This document shows positions 9,085-16,697 of a DNA stretch of 64,000 nt, one piece after another. This stretch comes from Peribacillus frigoritolerans (GTDB lineage Bacteria > Bacillota > Bacilli > Bacillales > DSM-1321). The translations under genes and the position numbers were made by a program. The notes under the pieces are model-generated. The model saw only the letters and a program-made list of their open reading frames with translations. It did not search any database and had not been told where the DNA came from. Location of the stretch: NCBI RefSeq assembly GCF_030676415.1, contig NZ_JAUUTW010000025.1:19852-83851 (forward strand), written 5' to 3'. The first letter of the stretch is position 1; each line of letters begins with the position of its first letter.

Positions 9085-9178
9085 TAGTAATACCAAGTAT
9101 TTAAATAGGAATTATAGGTTAATTGACCGGAAAACCGGAGACTTTTCTTTCATGTAAAGAGTGTCTCCGGTTTTTTTG
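9085..9178 (+). ncRNA. Candidate ~90-nt small RNA or attenuated leader
   Basis: Between the promoter at 9050-9078 and the Spo0E-like genes lies a short stretch without any start codon plus Shine-Dalgarno. It ends in a strong hairpin (AAAACCGGAGAC at 9131-9142, GTCTCCGGTTTT at 9163-9174) with a T-run. This may be a stand-alone small RNA or a transcription attenuator for the genes downstream. It matches no RNA family I know. Confidence 0.45.
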
Positions 9179-9245
9179 TGAATGAGTAAAGCGAAAGGTT
9201 CTGTTTCAATACCATAGTTGTTCATATAAAAAAGGAGGGTTTATC

Positions 9246-9455
9246 ATGGGGATATTATTACGTAAAGCGATTGAGAAAAAAAGAAACTTCCTAATCAACG
9301 AGTTGATTAACAAGGGAGTTTATAAAAAGAATGACATCCATCTATTTGAATTAACCTTAACCGATTTAGAGAATGAATATATTAAAATAAGTAAAATCGA
9401 AGAGAAGGAATCCGATGATCATTCCCCCTGTCTGAGGATCCATCATTTCATATAA
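9246..9455 (+). CDS. Spo0E-like aspartyl-phosphate phosphatase family protein (first copy)
   Basis: A 69-residue protein with the two-helix layout of the Spo0E family: helix 1 LRKAIEKKRNFLINELINKG, a short turn, helix 2 LTLTDLENEYIKI. Family members dephosphorylate Spo0A~P or act on related response regulators. The canonical SQELD core is changed to TLTDLE, so activity is uncertain. AAAGGAGGG precedes ATG 9246. A second, related gene follows 25 bp downstream, which suggests tandem duplication in one transcript. Confidence 0.75.
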   Translation: MGILLRKAIEKKRNFLINELINKGVYKKNDIHLFELTLTDLENEYIKISKIEEKESDDHSPCLRIHHFI

Positions 9456-9480
9456 TATCGGAATAAAAGGAGAGGGTGAA

Positions 9481-9675
9481 ATGAGGAAGGGCGTGGAAGA
9501 AAGGCGGAAGGAATTAATCTATAAACTTATGATCCATACTGTAAATAAGAGTGTGGAACAGCTTATGAAGTTAACCTTAAAAGAATTGGAAACAGAATAT
9601 AAAAAGGTTCAGAATGATTGCCATCCCCATAGTGATGCGGGTTCGATACAATGGATCAATACAAAACGGCATTAG
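9481..9675 (+). CDS. Spo0E-like aspartyl-phosphate phosphatase family protein (second copy)
   Basis: A 64-residue protein with the same plan as its upstream neighbour: VEERRKELIYKLMIHTVNKS followed by LMKLTLKELETEYKKVQ. It starts at ATG 9481 after AAAGGAGAGGG. The core again reads TLKELE in place of SQELD. Together with the first copy it may tune sporulation or another phosphorelay, which I infer from the family only. Confidence 0.75.
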   Translation: MRKGVEERRKELIYKLMIHTVNKSVEQLMKLTLKELETEYKKVQNDCHPHSDAGSIQWINTKRH

Positions 9676-9690
9676 GTTGAATGGGGTACC

Positions 9691-10284
9691 TCAATTCATC
9701 ATAAAAAATTTCATCATTTTGCTAACGGCTTTCTGTGCTGATTCTACATGATATTTTGAACTGTAAGGGTCACTGAATCCGTGTTTTCCGTTGAATTTAT
9801 GCACTTCGATATTCTTTCTCTCTAAAGCTGAAATCAATTCGTCCACATTAAATGCTGATTCTTCTTGCGGAAAGAATAGCAGTGCAGGGCATTGTGGCGT
9901 TAATTCTAAATAATTCCTAATACGGGAACCGTAGTATCCAACTATCCCATCGACCCATTCTTCCTCACTGCACAGCCAAGCTACAGTTGCCCCTGCACTG
10001 AATCCAAGGATGAAAATCTTTTGGTATTCATCTTTAATATTCGATCCTATTTCCTTTATCTTATGCAAAGCGTTTGTGAAACCTACGTTCTCCATAAAAT
10101 GCCGGTAAGCAGCTTCCTCTTGGGAATAATCAAAAGGCGTCTTCCGTCCTAACAAATTCGGACAGATCACATCAAAACCCTGTTTCGATAATGACTCACA
10201 AAAACCCTGCATATGTTGGTTCAGTCCATATATTTCGTGAATGACAATGATGACAGTATCGGAATCTTTCTGAATGTGCAGCAT
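9691..10284 (-). CDS. Dienelactone hydrolase-type alpha/beta hydrolase
   Basis: Cytosolic alpha/beta hydrolase. The nucleophile elbow reads GFSAGATVAW (Ser), an oxyanion-region motif VIIVIHEIYGLNQHM is near the N-terminus, and the catalytic His is in NGKHGFSDPYSS near the C-terminus. This order (HEIYG, GxSxG, HGF) is typical of the dienelactone hydrolase family. In the canonical enzyme the nucleophile is Cys; here it is Ser. I choose ATG 10284 because GGGGAGG lies just upstream; an ATG at 10299 is also in frame. Substrate unknown. Confidence 0.8.
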   Translation of the reverse strand: MLHIQKDSDTVIIVIHEIYGLNQHMQGFCESLSKQGFDVICPNLLGRKTPFDYSQEEAAYRHFMENVGFTNALHKIKEIGSNIKDEYQKIFILGFSAGATVAWLCSEEEWVDGIVGYYGSRIRNYLELTPQCPALLFFPQEESAFNVDELISALERKNIEVHKFNGKHGFSDPYSSKYHVESAQKAVSKMMKFFMMN

Positions 10285-10353
10285 GTTTAACCTCCCCAAA
10301 CTGTATAAAAATTAAAAACTAGATAGATAAAAGCCAACCAATTCTTTTCATCA

Positions 10354-10738
10354 TTAACAATTACAAATCTTAAGTACATTACCATCAGGATCTTGAAAGT
10401 CAAAATAAGCAAAATCTCCAATACGCACTATTTCTTTAATAATTCATATGTTATTACCTTTAATGAATTTATAGGCTTCGTCTATATCCTTTACGTAAAA
10501 ATTATACAATACATTGTTGGATGGTTCGAATCTAAAATCAGGATCAAATGTATGGTCATCTAACGTTAATCCAGTTTCATATGTTATAGGGATAGTGTAA
10601 ACCGACGATTCTACAGAATCACTATTATGAGGAATGCCAAGGAGATTACAATACCATCCAACTGATTTTTTTAAATCTTTAACATGAATAAAAACATTGT
10701 TAACCTTAGGGTAAATAGGAGAATTTATTGATTTTCAT
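10354..10738 (-). pseudogene. VOC/glyoxalase family protein, inactivated
   Basis: On the minus strand a VOC-fold protein can be followed: VNNVFIHVKDLKKSVGWYCN, then LLGIPHN, later DPDFRFEPSNNVLYNFYVKD and the terminal FDFQDPDGNVLKICNC. Two lesions are present. The ATG at 10738 is out of frame with this body because of what looks like a 4-bp duplication just after MKIN, and an in-frame TGA occurs at 10446-10444. It is therefore a pseudogene of a glyoxalase/bleomycin-resistance-type protein. Confidence 0.82.
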
Positions 10739-10840
10739 ACTTTTCCGCCTTTTGTTGAATCTTACCTAAGAATTCAACGAATCTCCATAAAAAACCTTTT
10801 TTAATCAGTGTGTAGCTACACAGAAGCGTCCAATGGATAA

Positions 10841-10870
10841 GGGCTGTCTTAAGGCAGCTTTTTCTTTATG
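10841..10870 (+). repeat. Terminator-carrying palindromic repeat, partial copy
   Basis: GGGCTGTCTTAAGGCAGC followed by TTTTTCTTTATG is the hairpin core of the repeat family that is common at 16.5-33.8 kb. Only the core is well conserved here. Its T-tail faces the plus strand although both neighbouring genes are on the minus strand. Confidence 0.7.
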
Positions 10871-10897
10871 TAATATACAGGGGAAAAGACTGACACG

Positions 10898-11422
10898 TTA
10901 GCTATATTCCAGATGCGTAGTACTATTTAAAAACCTTATAAGTTTGTATGGATGATCAGTATACTCAAGAAGATGTATTCCTGTATTATGAGAATTGAAC
11001 CACACATCATTAATTGCGGGTGGTAATTGAAGAAAGCTTTCAATTATTTTAGTAATCACCCCTCCGTGGGATATAATGGCAATTCGTTTATAATTTGCAC
11101 TGTTCTCTCTAATATAAGCGAGTACATTTTGAGCTCGTAATCTAAAATCTAAATTATTCTCCCCATCCTGCATCTCTCGTAAATCTTCCAAGAATGTTAC
11201 TGGACATTTGATAGTATTTGATAAAGTTTCGGCAGTTTTACTAGCACGGAGCAAGGTACTTGACCATATGAATTCTGGTGGAAACTCTTCGGATACACGT
11301 CTGCACATTTTTTCCACTTGTTCAATTCCCTTAATGGTTAGTGGTAAATCAGTAGTTCCTTCATAATTTTCTTCTAGAAAATCGTCTTCTGACTCACCAT
11401 GCCGAATTAATAATATCTGCAA
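10898..11422 (-). CDS. Histidine phosphatase family protein
   Basis: Phosphoglycerate mutase-like phosphatase of 174 residues. The N-terminal phospho-histidine motif is LIRHGESEDD, followed by LPLTIKGIEQ and SSTLLRASKTAETLS; the second catalytic His is in IISHGGVIT near residue 118. The start is TTG 11422 with GAGGTGAT upstream on the minus strand. Such small single-domain members act on varied phosphate esters; the substrate cannot be predicted. Confidence 0.85.
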   Translation of the reverse strand: MQILLIRHGESEDDFLEENYEGTTDLPLTIKGIEQVEKMCRRVSEEFPPEFIWSSTLLRASKTAETLSNTIKCPVTFLEDLREMQDGENNLDFRLRAQNVLAYIRENSANYKRIAIISHGGVITKIIESFLQLPPAINDVWFNSHNTGIHLLEYTDHPYKLIRFLNSTTHLEYS

Positions 11423-11424
11423 GA

Positions 11425-11744
11425 TATCACCTCGATTTTGTTTATTTATTCCAATTTATAATTCTATTCAACTTTAATAAAACCTTTAAAAGAATAAAAC
11501 TTGAGCTATTAGTCATAACTCTAGTTATAAGATCGTATCATGTCCTTTTTTTTACACGAATATATGATTGTGGTGCTTTTAACAAGTAAGCTTCAGCATT
11601 CCGTGAAGATAAGTTAAGCCTTGAAATAGCAAAACAACCATGTGACAATATTGTAAGATGGTAGCTTAAACTGTTAGGAAGAACGATGGCGATATATTTC
11701 CTTTCTCTTTAATATGTAAGAAAAAGAGGAAGGTTGGATATGAA
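11425..11744. other. Gene-free divergent intergenic region
   Basis: About 320 bp between the divergent phosphatase and bcrC genes. I see A+T-rich promoter-like sequence and the ribosome site AGGAAGG before bcrC, but no further gene or clear operator. Confidence 0.4.
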
Positions 11745-12359
11745 ATGGACTTTTTTGAGTGGAATACCAATGTATTCAGAATGATCAATGACTTAGGGAA
11801 ACAGTACGATTATTTAAACCCTTCTGCCATTTTCATTGCCGAGTACATGGTATTTTTTTTAGCTTTGGCAGTCATGTTAATATGGTTCACTCGAAATCAA
11901 CAGAGTAGGATGATGGTTGTTTGTGGGATGATTACGTTTGTAATAGCTGAAATGTTGGGGAAAATGGCAGGGAGATTGCATTCGAACAATCAGCCATTTG
12001 CCGAATTGGACAATGTTCATAAGTTAATTGAAAAAGCAGTGGATAATTCATTTCCAAGCGACCATACCATCTTGTTTTTCTCGTTTTGTGTATCCTTTTG
12101 GCTTTTCAAAAGAGGATGGTGGTTGTTATGGATCATGCTGGCTTTCCTTGTTGGCATTTCCCGTATTTGGGTAGGTGTCCACTTTCCGGCGGATGTACTG
12201 GCAGGAGCTATACTAAGCGCCATTTCAGGCTTGATGGTTTACCTTGTTATTCCTAAAATAAGCTTGGTTCATACAATATTAGCGGGTTATGAGAGATATG
12301 AACAAATGGTACTATCCCCATTGACTAAATCGAAGGAAAAAAAATCAAAGGACTTTTAA
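11745..12359 (+). CDS. bcrC: Undecaprenyl-diphosphate phosphatase, BcrC type
   Basis: Membrane PAP2 phosphatase that recycles undecaprenyl diphosphate to the monophosphate carrier for cell-wall synthesis; in Bacillus this lowers bacitracin sensitivity. The three PAP2 motifs are visible: GKMAGRLHSNNQPF, FPSDHT and SRIWVGVHFPADVL. About five hydrophobic segments surround them, with a basic C-terminal tail (KEKKSKDF). AGGAAGG lies 11 bp before ATG 11745. Expression under envelope-stress sigma factors is known for B. subtilis, but I could not identify such a promoter here. Confidence 0.88.
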   Translation: MDFFEWNTNVFRMINDLGKQYDYLNPSAIFIAEYMVFFLALAVMLIWFTRNQQSRMMVVCGMITFVIAEMLGKMAGRLHSNNQPFAELDNVHKLIEKAVDNSFPSDHTILFFSFCVSFWLFKRGWWLLWIMLAFLVGISRIWVGVHFPADVLAGAILSAISGLMVYLVIPKISLVHTILAGYERYEQMVLSPLTKSKEKKSKDF

Positions 12360-12373
12360 GCGAGATCAAAAAA

Positions 12374-12402
12374 CAGGGTTGCTCAGGCAGCCTTTTTTTT
12401 GT
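12374..12402 (+). terminator. Rho-independent terminator of bcrC
   Basis: GGGTTGC / GCAGCC stem with loop TCAG and a T8 tail. Its sequence resembles the hairpin core of the repeat family at 16.5-33.8 kb, and a GTTGAACGAAG scrap follows. Confidence 0.85.
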
Positions 12403-12499
12403 TGAACGAAGTGTAGTGTGGTAAATACAAAAATATCCATATGATGATACGGATGGTAAAATTAAGTGAAAACAATCCATCGCAATGGGGGACTTAATA

Positions 12500-12925
12500 T
12501 TGATTGATATCCAAGAAATCAAAGACATTATCAGGCATCGCTATCCATTTCTTTTAGTTGATAGAGTTTTGGAATGGGAAGAAGGAAAGAGGGCGGTGGC
12601 CGTTAAAAACGTAACAGCCAATGAAGAGTTTTTTACTGGTCACTTTCCCGATTACCCAGTGATGCCAGGTGTATTGATCGTGGAGGCATTAGCACAGGTA
12701 AGTGCTGTTGTCATGCTTACAAAAGAAGAAAATAAAGGGCGGATCGGGCTTTTGGCTGGGATCGATGGATGTCGTTTTAAAAGGCAAGTAAGACCAGGGG
12801 ACCAATTACGTTTAGAAGTGGAGATTACTCGCTTGAAAGGTCCTATCGGTAAAGGAAAAGGAAGGGCTACTGTCGATGGAGAAACTGTATGCGAGACAGA
12901 GCTCATATTTGCTTTTGGTGATTGA
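12500..12925 (+). CDS. fabZ: 3-hydroxyacyl-ACP dehydratase FabZ
   Basis: Dehydratase of type II fatty acid synthesis, hotdog fold. [13 protein letters not shown] at the start and [19 protein letters not shown] carry the catalytic His and Glu. Start TTG 12500 ([10 protein letters not shown], 141 residues) is preferred because GGGGG at 12487-12491 is a proper ribosome site and the length fits the family; ATG 12485 has no site. It stands outside a fab operon, with a Nudix gene directly downstream. Confidence 0.9.
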   Translation: MIDIQEIKDIIRHRYPFLLVDRVLEWEEGKRAVAVKNVTANEEFFTGHFPDYPVMPGVLIVEALAQVSAVVMLTKEENKGRIGLLAGIDGCRFKRQVRPGDQLRLEVEITRLKGPIGKGKGRATVDGETVCETELIFAFGD

Positions 12926-12949
12926 GCTATCATGTGCAATCACGGGGGA

Positions 12950-13375
12950 ATGATGGTGAAGCCGATAAAAAAAGCTTACGGGTATGTGACAAGAATCAAA
13001 AATGGAGAAACACAGGTATTGGTTTTTCAACATCCCATTAGTGAAGCGGGTATACAGATACCCAAGGGAACAGTGAAGCCTCAAGAAGATGCTTACCAAG
13101 CGGTGATTAGGGAAATGAAAGAAGAAACAGGTCTGGAAAATTTTCATGTGGAGAAATTAATTGCAGAAGATTTTTGGGTGAACGCTGATGGTACCATACA
13201 TAATAGATATTTTTATCAAATAAGTGTATCAAATGTTCTTGATGAATGGGACTATCAGCCAACGGGTGGAGGAGATGAAGAGGGGCTGTCATTCCATTTT
13301 TACTGGATTTCATCCGAACATGAAGTGCAACTTATTAAAGGGCATGGAGATTATTTAAACCTGATATTTACCTAA
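12950..13375 (+). CDS. Nudix hydrolase
   Basis: Hydrolase of nucleoside diphosphate-linked compounds. The complete Nudix box GTVKPQEDAYQAVIREMKEE, continued by TGL, satisfies the G-x5-E-x7-REUxEExGU pattern. The N-terminal strand has KKAYGYVTRIKNGETQVLVF. Starts at 12932, 12950, 12953 and 12956 are all in frame; GGGGG (12944-12948) favours the later ones. Substrate cannot be predicted. It lies just after fabZ and may be cotranscribed. Confidence 0.85.
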   Translation: MMVKPIKKAYGYVTRIKNGETQVLVFQHPISEAGIQIPKGTVKPQEDAYQAVIREMKEETGLENFHVEKLIAEDFWVNADGTIHNRYFYQISVSNVLDEWDYQPTGGGDEEGLSFHFYWISSEHEVQLIKGHGDYLNLIFT

Positions 13376-13401
13376 CCCTTCAGTGCGCAGCAGTTTATCA
13401 A

Positions 13402-13442
13402 AACCGGCCAAGGTCATTATTGAACTTGGCCGGTTGTTTTTT
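13402..13442. terminator. Terminator between convergent genes
   Basis: Stem AACCGGCCAAG / CTTGGCCGGTT (13402-13412, 13425-13435) with a T-run on the plus strand and A-rich sequence on the other side. It serves the Nudix gene and the convergent LOG gene. Confidence 0.9.
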
Positions 13443-13447
13443 TATGA

Positions 13448-14029
13448 TCAGGTTTGGTTTTCGGTAATGAAAGTTTTTACGGTTGGCGGTTCATATGTAT
13501 TAAATTGATCAAGAAGTCCATTTGGTTCAACATCTACCAGCGCCATGGAACGGAATTTTTCATGAAGGAACTGTTCGTCGGACATATGGTTGAATAAAGC
13601 GACCAAAGGATCATAATAGTGATTGATATTTAAGAGTCCGCAAGGTTTATGATGAAGACCAAGCTGAGCCCAAGTGAAAATCTCAAAGAATTCTTCCAAT
13701 GTTCCTGGCCCGCCTGGCAAGGCAATGAACCCATCTGCAAGCTCAGCCATTTTAGCTTTTCTTTCATGCATGGTTTCCACGACAATCAGTTCGGTTAAGT
13801 TCTTATGAGCTATTTCCTTTTTTTCTAGAAAATCTGGCATTACGCCAATTACATTTCCGCCTGCTTCCAAAACGGAATCTGCAACTGCACCCATGATTCC
13901 TACACTTGAGCCTCCATAAACAAGGGTAATCTTACGTTTTGCCAGTTCCGCACCCAGTTTTTTAGCCTCTTCTACATAGACAGCAGATGCTCCGTTGCTT
14001 GATCCGCAAAATATAGCTAGACTTTTCAA
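13448..14029 (-). CDS. LOG family protein (TIGR00730 type)
   Basis: Lysine decarboxylase-like/LOG Rossmann protein, the family of cytokinin riboside 5'-monophosphate phosphoribohydrolases. The hallmark PGGPGTLEEFFEIFTW motif with its catalytic Arg/Glu context is present, plus IFCGSSNG at the start and LVYGGSSVGIMGA. TTG 14029 (MKSLAIFCGSSNG, 193 residues) matches the usual length; an ATG at 14074 gives an unlikely extension. B. subtilis YvdD is the likely counterpart; its physiological role is not settled. Confidence 0.87.
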   Translation of the reverse strand: MKSLAIFCGSSNGASAVYVEEAKKLGAELAKRKITLVYGGSSVGIMGAVADSVLEAGGNVIGVMPDFLEKKEIAHKNLTELIVVETMHERKAKMAELADGFIALPGGPGTLEEFFEIFTWAQLGLHHKPCGLLNINHYYDPLVALFNHMSDEQFLHEKFRSMALVDVEPNGLLDQFNTYEPPTVKTFITENQT

Positions 14030-14126
14030 AATATCACATCTCCCATTTAGTAATCTTCCTTTCTTATCATACATAATTCAGGGGGATTTGTTAAACTTGA
14101 ATTATCTAAATGAAAGGTGGATGAAT

Positions 14127-14447
14127 ATGAACGTCACTGAATTTCAACAATGGGTAAAAGATTATTATGAAGCACGAGGATGGTCAGAATTGGACATTTT
14201 CATTCGCATTGGCTTTTTGGCAGAAGAAACTGGCGAGGTGGCACGAGCCATTCGCTCCCTTGAGATTGGCAGGGATAGACCTGATGAAGTTATTGGTTCG
14301 TTTGAAGAGAACAAACAGGAGTTAACCGAAGAATTGGGAGATGTGCTAGGTAACTTGATTGTGATTGCGAACAAGTACGATATTCCATTGGAAGAAGTGT
14401 TTAATGCCCATAAAAAGAAACTATCCGAACGCTATCATAATGCATAA
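14127..14447 (+). CDS. MazG-like nucleotide pyrophosphohydrolase
   Basis: A 106-residue all-alpha NTP pyrophosphohydrolase domain. The metal-binding pattern is FLAEETGEVARAI then LTEELGDVLGNLIVIANKY, the EExxE ... ExxD arrangement. Start ATG 14127 (MNVTEFQQWVKDYY) has AAAGGTGG at 14112-14118. Single-domain members hydrolyse noncanonical or excess nucleotides. It is divergent from the LOG gene. Confidence 0.85.
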   Translation: MNVTEFQQWVKDYYEARGWSELDIFIRIGFLAEETGEVARAIRSLEIGRDRPDEVIGSFEENKQELTEELGDVLGNLIVIANKYDIPLEEVFNAHKKKLSERYHNA

Positions 14448-14507
14448 TTTCCGTCATTATTGGTGTACATGAAAAACATCCTGTTTTTAAACTTGAAGAG
14501 CTGTGAC

Positions 14508-14585
14508 TGAAGTGAACCCAAAAAGTTAGACACTTTATTTAATTAGGCAACCTTGAGGGCATGAACCCGGTAATCTACTGGCTCG
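14508..14585 (+). mobile_element. Remnant end of an IS3-family-like insertion sequence
   Basis: TGAAGTGAACCCAAAAAGTT then AGACACTTT is the style of terminal inverted repeat found in IS3-family elements of Bacillus. The next bases, AACCTTGAGGGCATGAACCC, look like the left arm of the subterminal hairpin of such an element. The sequence is cut off at about 14585 and joins the truncated CYP102 gene. No transposase frame remains. Confidence 0.55.
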
Positions 14586-14591
14586 ATTACG

Positions 14592-15815
14592 ATGAACTTC
14601 GTAAGTGATGTGAGCGGCACACCACTTGCCCGCACCCATCATGCTTTTACTGCCATTGTAAAAAGGAATTTTGAATTACAACACGTAGATAGCGGAAGAA
14701 GTACACGGCATATAGAATTAACTCTGCCAGAGGGAATACATTATCAGGAAGGCGATCATCTCGGGGTTCTTCCACAAAATCCAACGGAACTTGTCGAGCG
14801 AGTGCTCAGTCGATTTAACCTAAACGGCCAAGAATGCGTGAATCTGACTGGGGATTCCGGAAAAGCTGCCCATCTTCCTACAGGAAAACCGGTAAAACTA
14901 GAAGAGTTACTATCAAACTATGTGGAGTTCCAAGAACCCGCCACCCGGTCTCAAATTCGGGCGCTTGCCACTCATACGGTATGTCCTCCACATGTAAAAG
15001 AACTTGAAGATCTTCTTTTGGACAGTACCTATAAACAAGAAATCCTGAACAAGCGCATAACCATGCTTGACCTTATAGAAAAGTATCTTGCATGTGAAAT
15101 CCCATTTGAACATTTCCTGGCTTTACTGCCACCTTTAAAAGCAAAATACTATTCTATCTCAAGCTCACCACTCCACAACGAAGGAGAAGCAAGCATCACC
15201 GTCAGCGTCGTCCGTGGAGAAGCTTTGAGCGGCAACGGGGAATACAAAGGAATTGCATCGAATTATTTGGCTGAACGCTCCCAAGGAGACAAAATGGCCT
15301 GCTTTATCAATACGCCGCAATCCAATTTCCAGCTCCCAGAGCAAACAGGAAAACCTATCATTATGATTGGTCCTGGAACAGGAATTGCACCATTCAGGGG
15401 ATTCATACAGGCACGTCGCGTTTTAAAGAAAAAAGGTGAAACGCTAGGGACAGCCCACCTTTACTTTGGATGCCGTAATCCTGAACACGATTTCCTCTAT
15501 CAAGAAGAACTCGTGCAAGCCGAACAAGAGGGCCTTGTAACACTGCACACCGCTTTCTCCAGATGTCCCGGTCAAGAAAAAACATATGTCCAGAACCGAT
15601 TAGCGGAAAACGCCCATGACATCCTTCCTTTATTAAAAGAAGGAGGACACCTATACATCTGCGGAGACGGAAGCAAAATGGCGCCTGATGTTGAACAAAC
15701 CTTAATCGACAGCTATATGCATATCTATCAAACACCGAGAGAAGAAGCCACAGAATGGCTGCAATCATTAGAGGAGAATGGCAGATATGCGAAAGATGTT
15801 TGGGCAGGAGCATAA
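14592..15815 (+). pseudogene. 5'-truncated CYP102-type P450 reductase (FAD/NADPH part only)
   Basis: The 407-residue frame corresponds to about the last 400 residues of self-sufficient fatty-acid hydroxylases such as P450 BM3: TRHIELTLPEGIHYQEGDHL, the FAD-site KYYSISSSPL, the NADPH-site GPGTGIAPFRGF, YICGDGSKMAPDVE and the terminal GRYAKDVWAG. The heme domain and the FMN domain, about 640 residues, are missing. The ATG at 14592 has no ribosome site and lies at the junction with an IS remnant, so the gene was most likely cut by insertion and deletion. Alone it could at best be an orphan diflavin-type half-reductase, so I call it a pseudogene. Confidence 0.88.
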
Positions 15816-15822
15816 ATAGGGG

Positions 15823-15857
15823 AAGCAGCGATTCTTAAGGGAATCGCTGCTTTCTTA
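15823..15857 (+). terminator. Rho-independent terminator
   Basis: Stem AAGCAGCGATTC / GAATCGCTGCTT (15823-15834, 15841-15852) followed by a T-rich tail, after the CYP102 remnant. Confidence 0.9.
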
Positions 15858-15870
15858 ATAAAATACGAAT

Positions 15871-16140
15871 TCACGGGTAAACAGCTGAAACTCACGAGTA
15901 AATAGCGCAGTCACGAGTAAAACAGCAAAAGTCACGAGTAAACAGCGCAAACTCACGAGTAAAACAGCAAAAGTCACGAGTAAACAGCGCAAAGTCACGA
16001 GTATACAGCGCAAATTCACGAGTAAAACAGCAAAAGTCACGAGTAAACAGCGCAAACTCCCAAGTAAACAGCGCAAATCCACGAGTATATCGCCCAAACC
16101 CACGAATATATCGCTCAATCTCAAGAGTAAAGTAATTATT
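15871..16140. repeat. 21-bp tandem minisatellite, about 13 units
   Basis: Units start at 15871, 15892, 15911, 15932, 15953, 15974, 15995, 16016, 16037, 16058, 16078, 16099 and 16120, a 21-bp period with two small slips. Two main unit types alternate irregularly: TCACGAGTAAACAGCGCAAA and TCACGAGTAAAACAGCAAAA. The right end is more degenerate. Because 21 is a multiple of 3, the minus strand carries repetitive open frames (heptad-like LLVTFAV or FALFTRD), which I regard as spurious. Confidence 0.95.
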
Positions 16141-16319
16141 TTGCGCTAAAATAGAAGAATTGGAACTAATGGGCATTCACACATTGGCGGAGAGCGTTTA
16201 AGGATTCTATATTCATTGTTTAAATTTGAGAGTGTATTACTTTGGAGGCAGTAGAAGTGAGAGAAGCCAATGTTTTTAATAGTGGGCAAAAAGTAATAGG
16301 GAGGGTAAAGACCTTTCCA

Positions 16320-16490
16320 TTATATATGGGTTAAGTATTTTTTAGCTTCCACTCTCATTAACTCTTTAGAAAATAGATGAAAAGAAACGGATGTCTTTTC
16401 CTCTTTTTCACCCTCAAACGTTATTTCAATCTCATTAGTTTCAAGTGCTGCAAATCTTCTAAGAATCTTCTCTAAATCTTGATTTAACAA
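16320..16490 (-). CDS. Small hypothetical protein, 56 residues
   Basis: A frame below usual size limits: TTG 16490 with AAGGTAAGG upstream, then MLNQDLEKILRRFAALETNE and a charged strand-like part ending FSKELMRVEAKKYLTHI. The composition looks like a real soluble peptide. I do not recognise the family. It is isolated between the minisatellite and the first palindromic repeat of the accessory region. Confidence 0.5.
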   Translation of the reverse strand: MLNQDLEKILRRFAALETNEIEITFEGEKEEKTSVSFHLFSKELMRVEAKKYLTHI

Positions 16491-16541
16491 TATCCTTACC
16501 TTCCTTTCGATACATTGAATATTTTAATTATATCTTCTTTC

Positions 16542-16620
16542 TTCAACTAACAGGTGCTTATTTCAACAACTAGTTTGTTTGCGACAACCTTTTTGTTATG
16601 CAATTGAAGGGACAGGTAAA
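16542..16620 (+). repeat. Terminator-carrying palindromic repeat, copy C
   Basis: Left end TTCAACTAACAGGTGC, a degenerate hairpin near TTTGTTTGCGACAACC with a T5 tail, then TATGCAATTGAAGGGACAGG. This is the first copy of the array in the 16.5-33.8 kb region. It lies 78 bp before the MBL gene. Confidence 0.65.
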
Positions 16621-16697
16621 GGGAGATTTTGTTAAAATGAATAGTTGAAGAATGTATAGAATATTCGGTTATCATAAACGGGAGGTGTGGAGGGAAG

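Noticed and set aside
15871..16140. CRISPR array
   Set aside because: The 21-bp units are contiguous with no unique spacers, and no cas genes are in the window.
15855..16176. Two repetitive minus-strand open frames (89 and 94 residues) over the minisatellite
   Set aside because: They result from the 21-bp period, lack ribosome sites and have unnatural heptad repeats.
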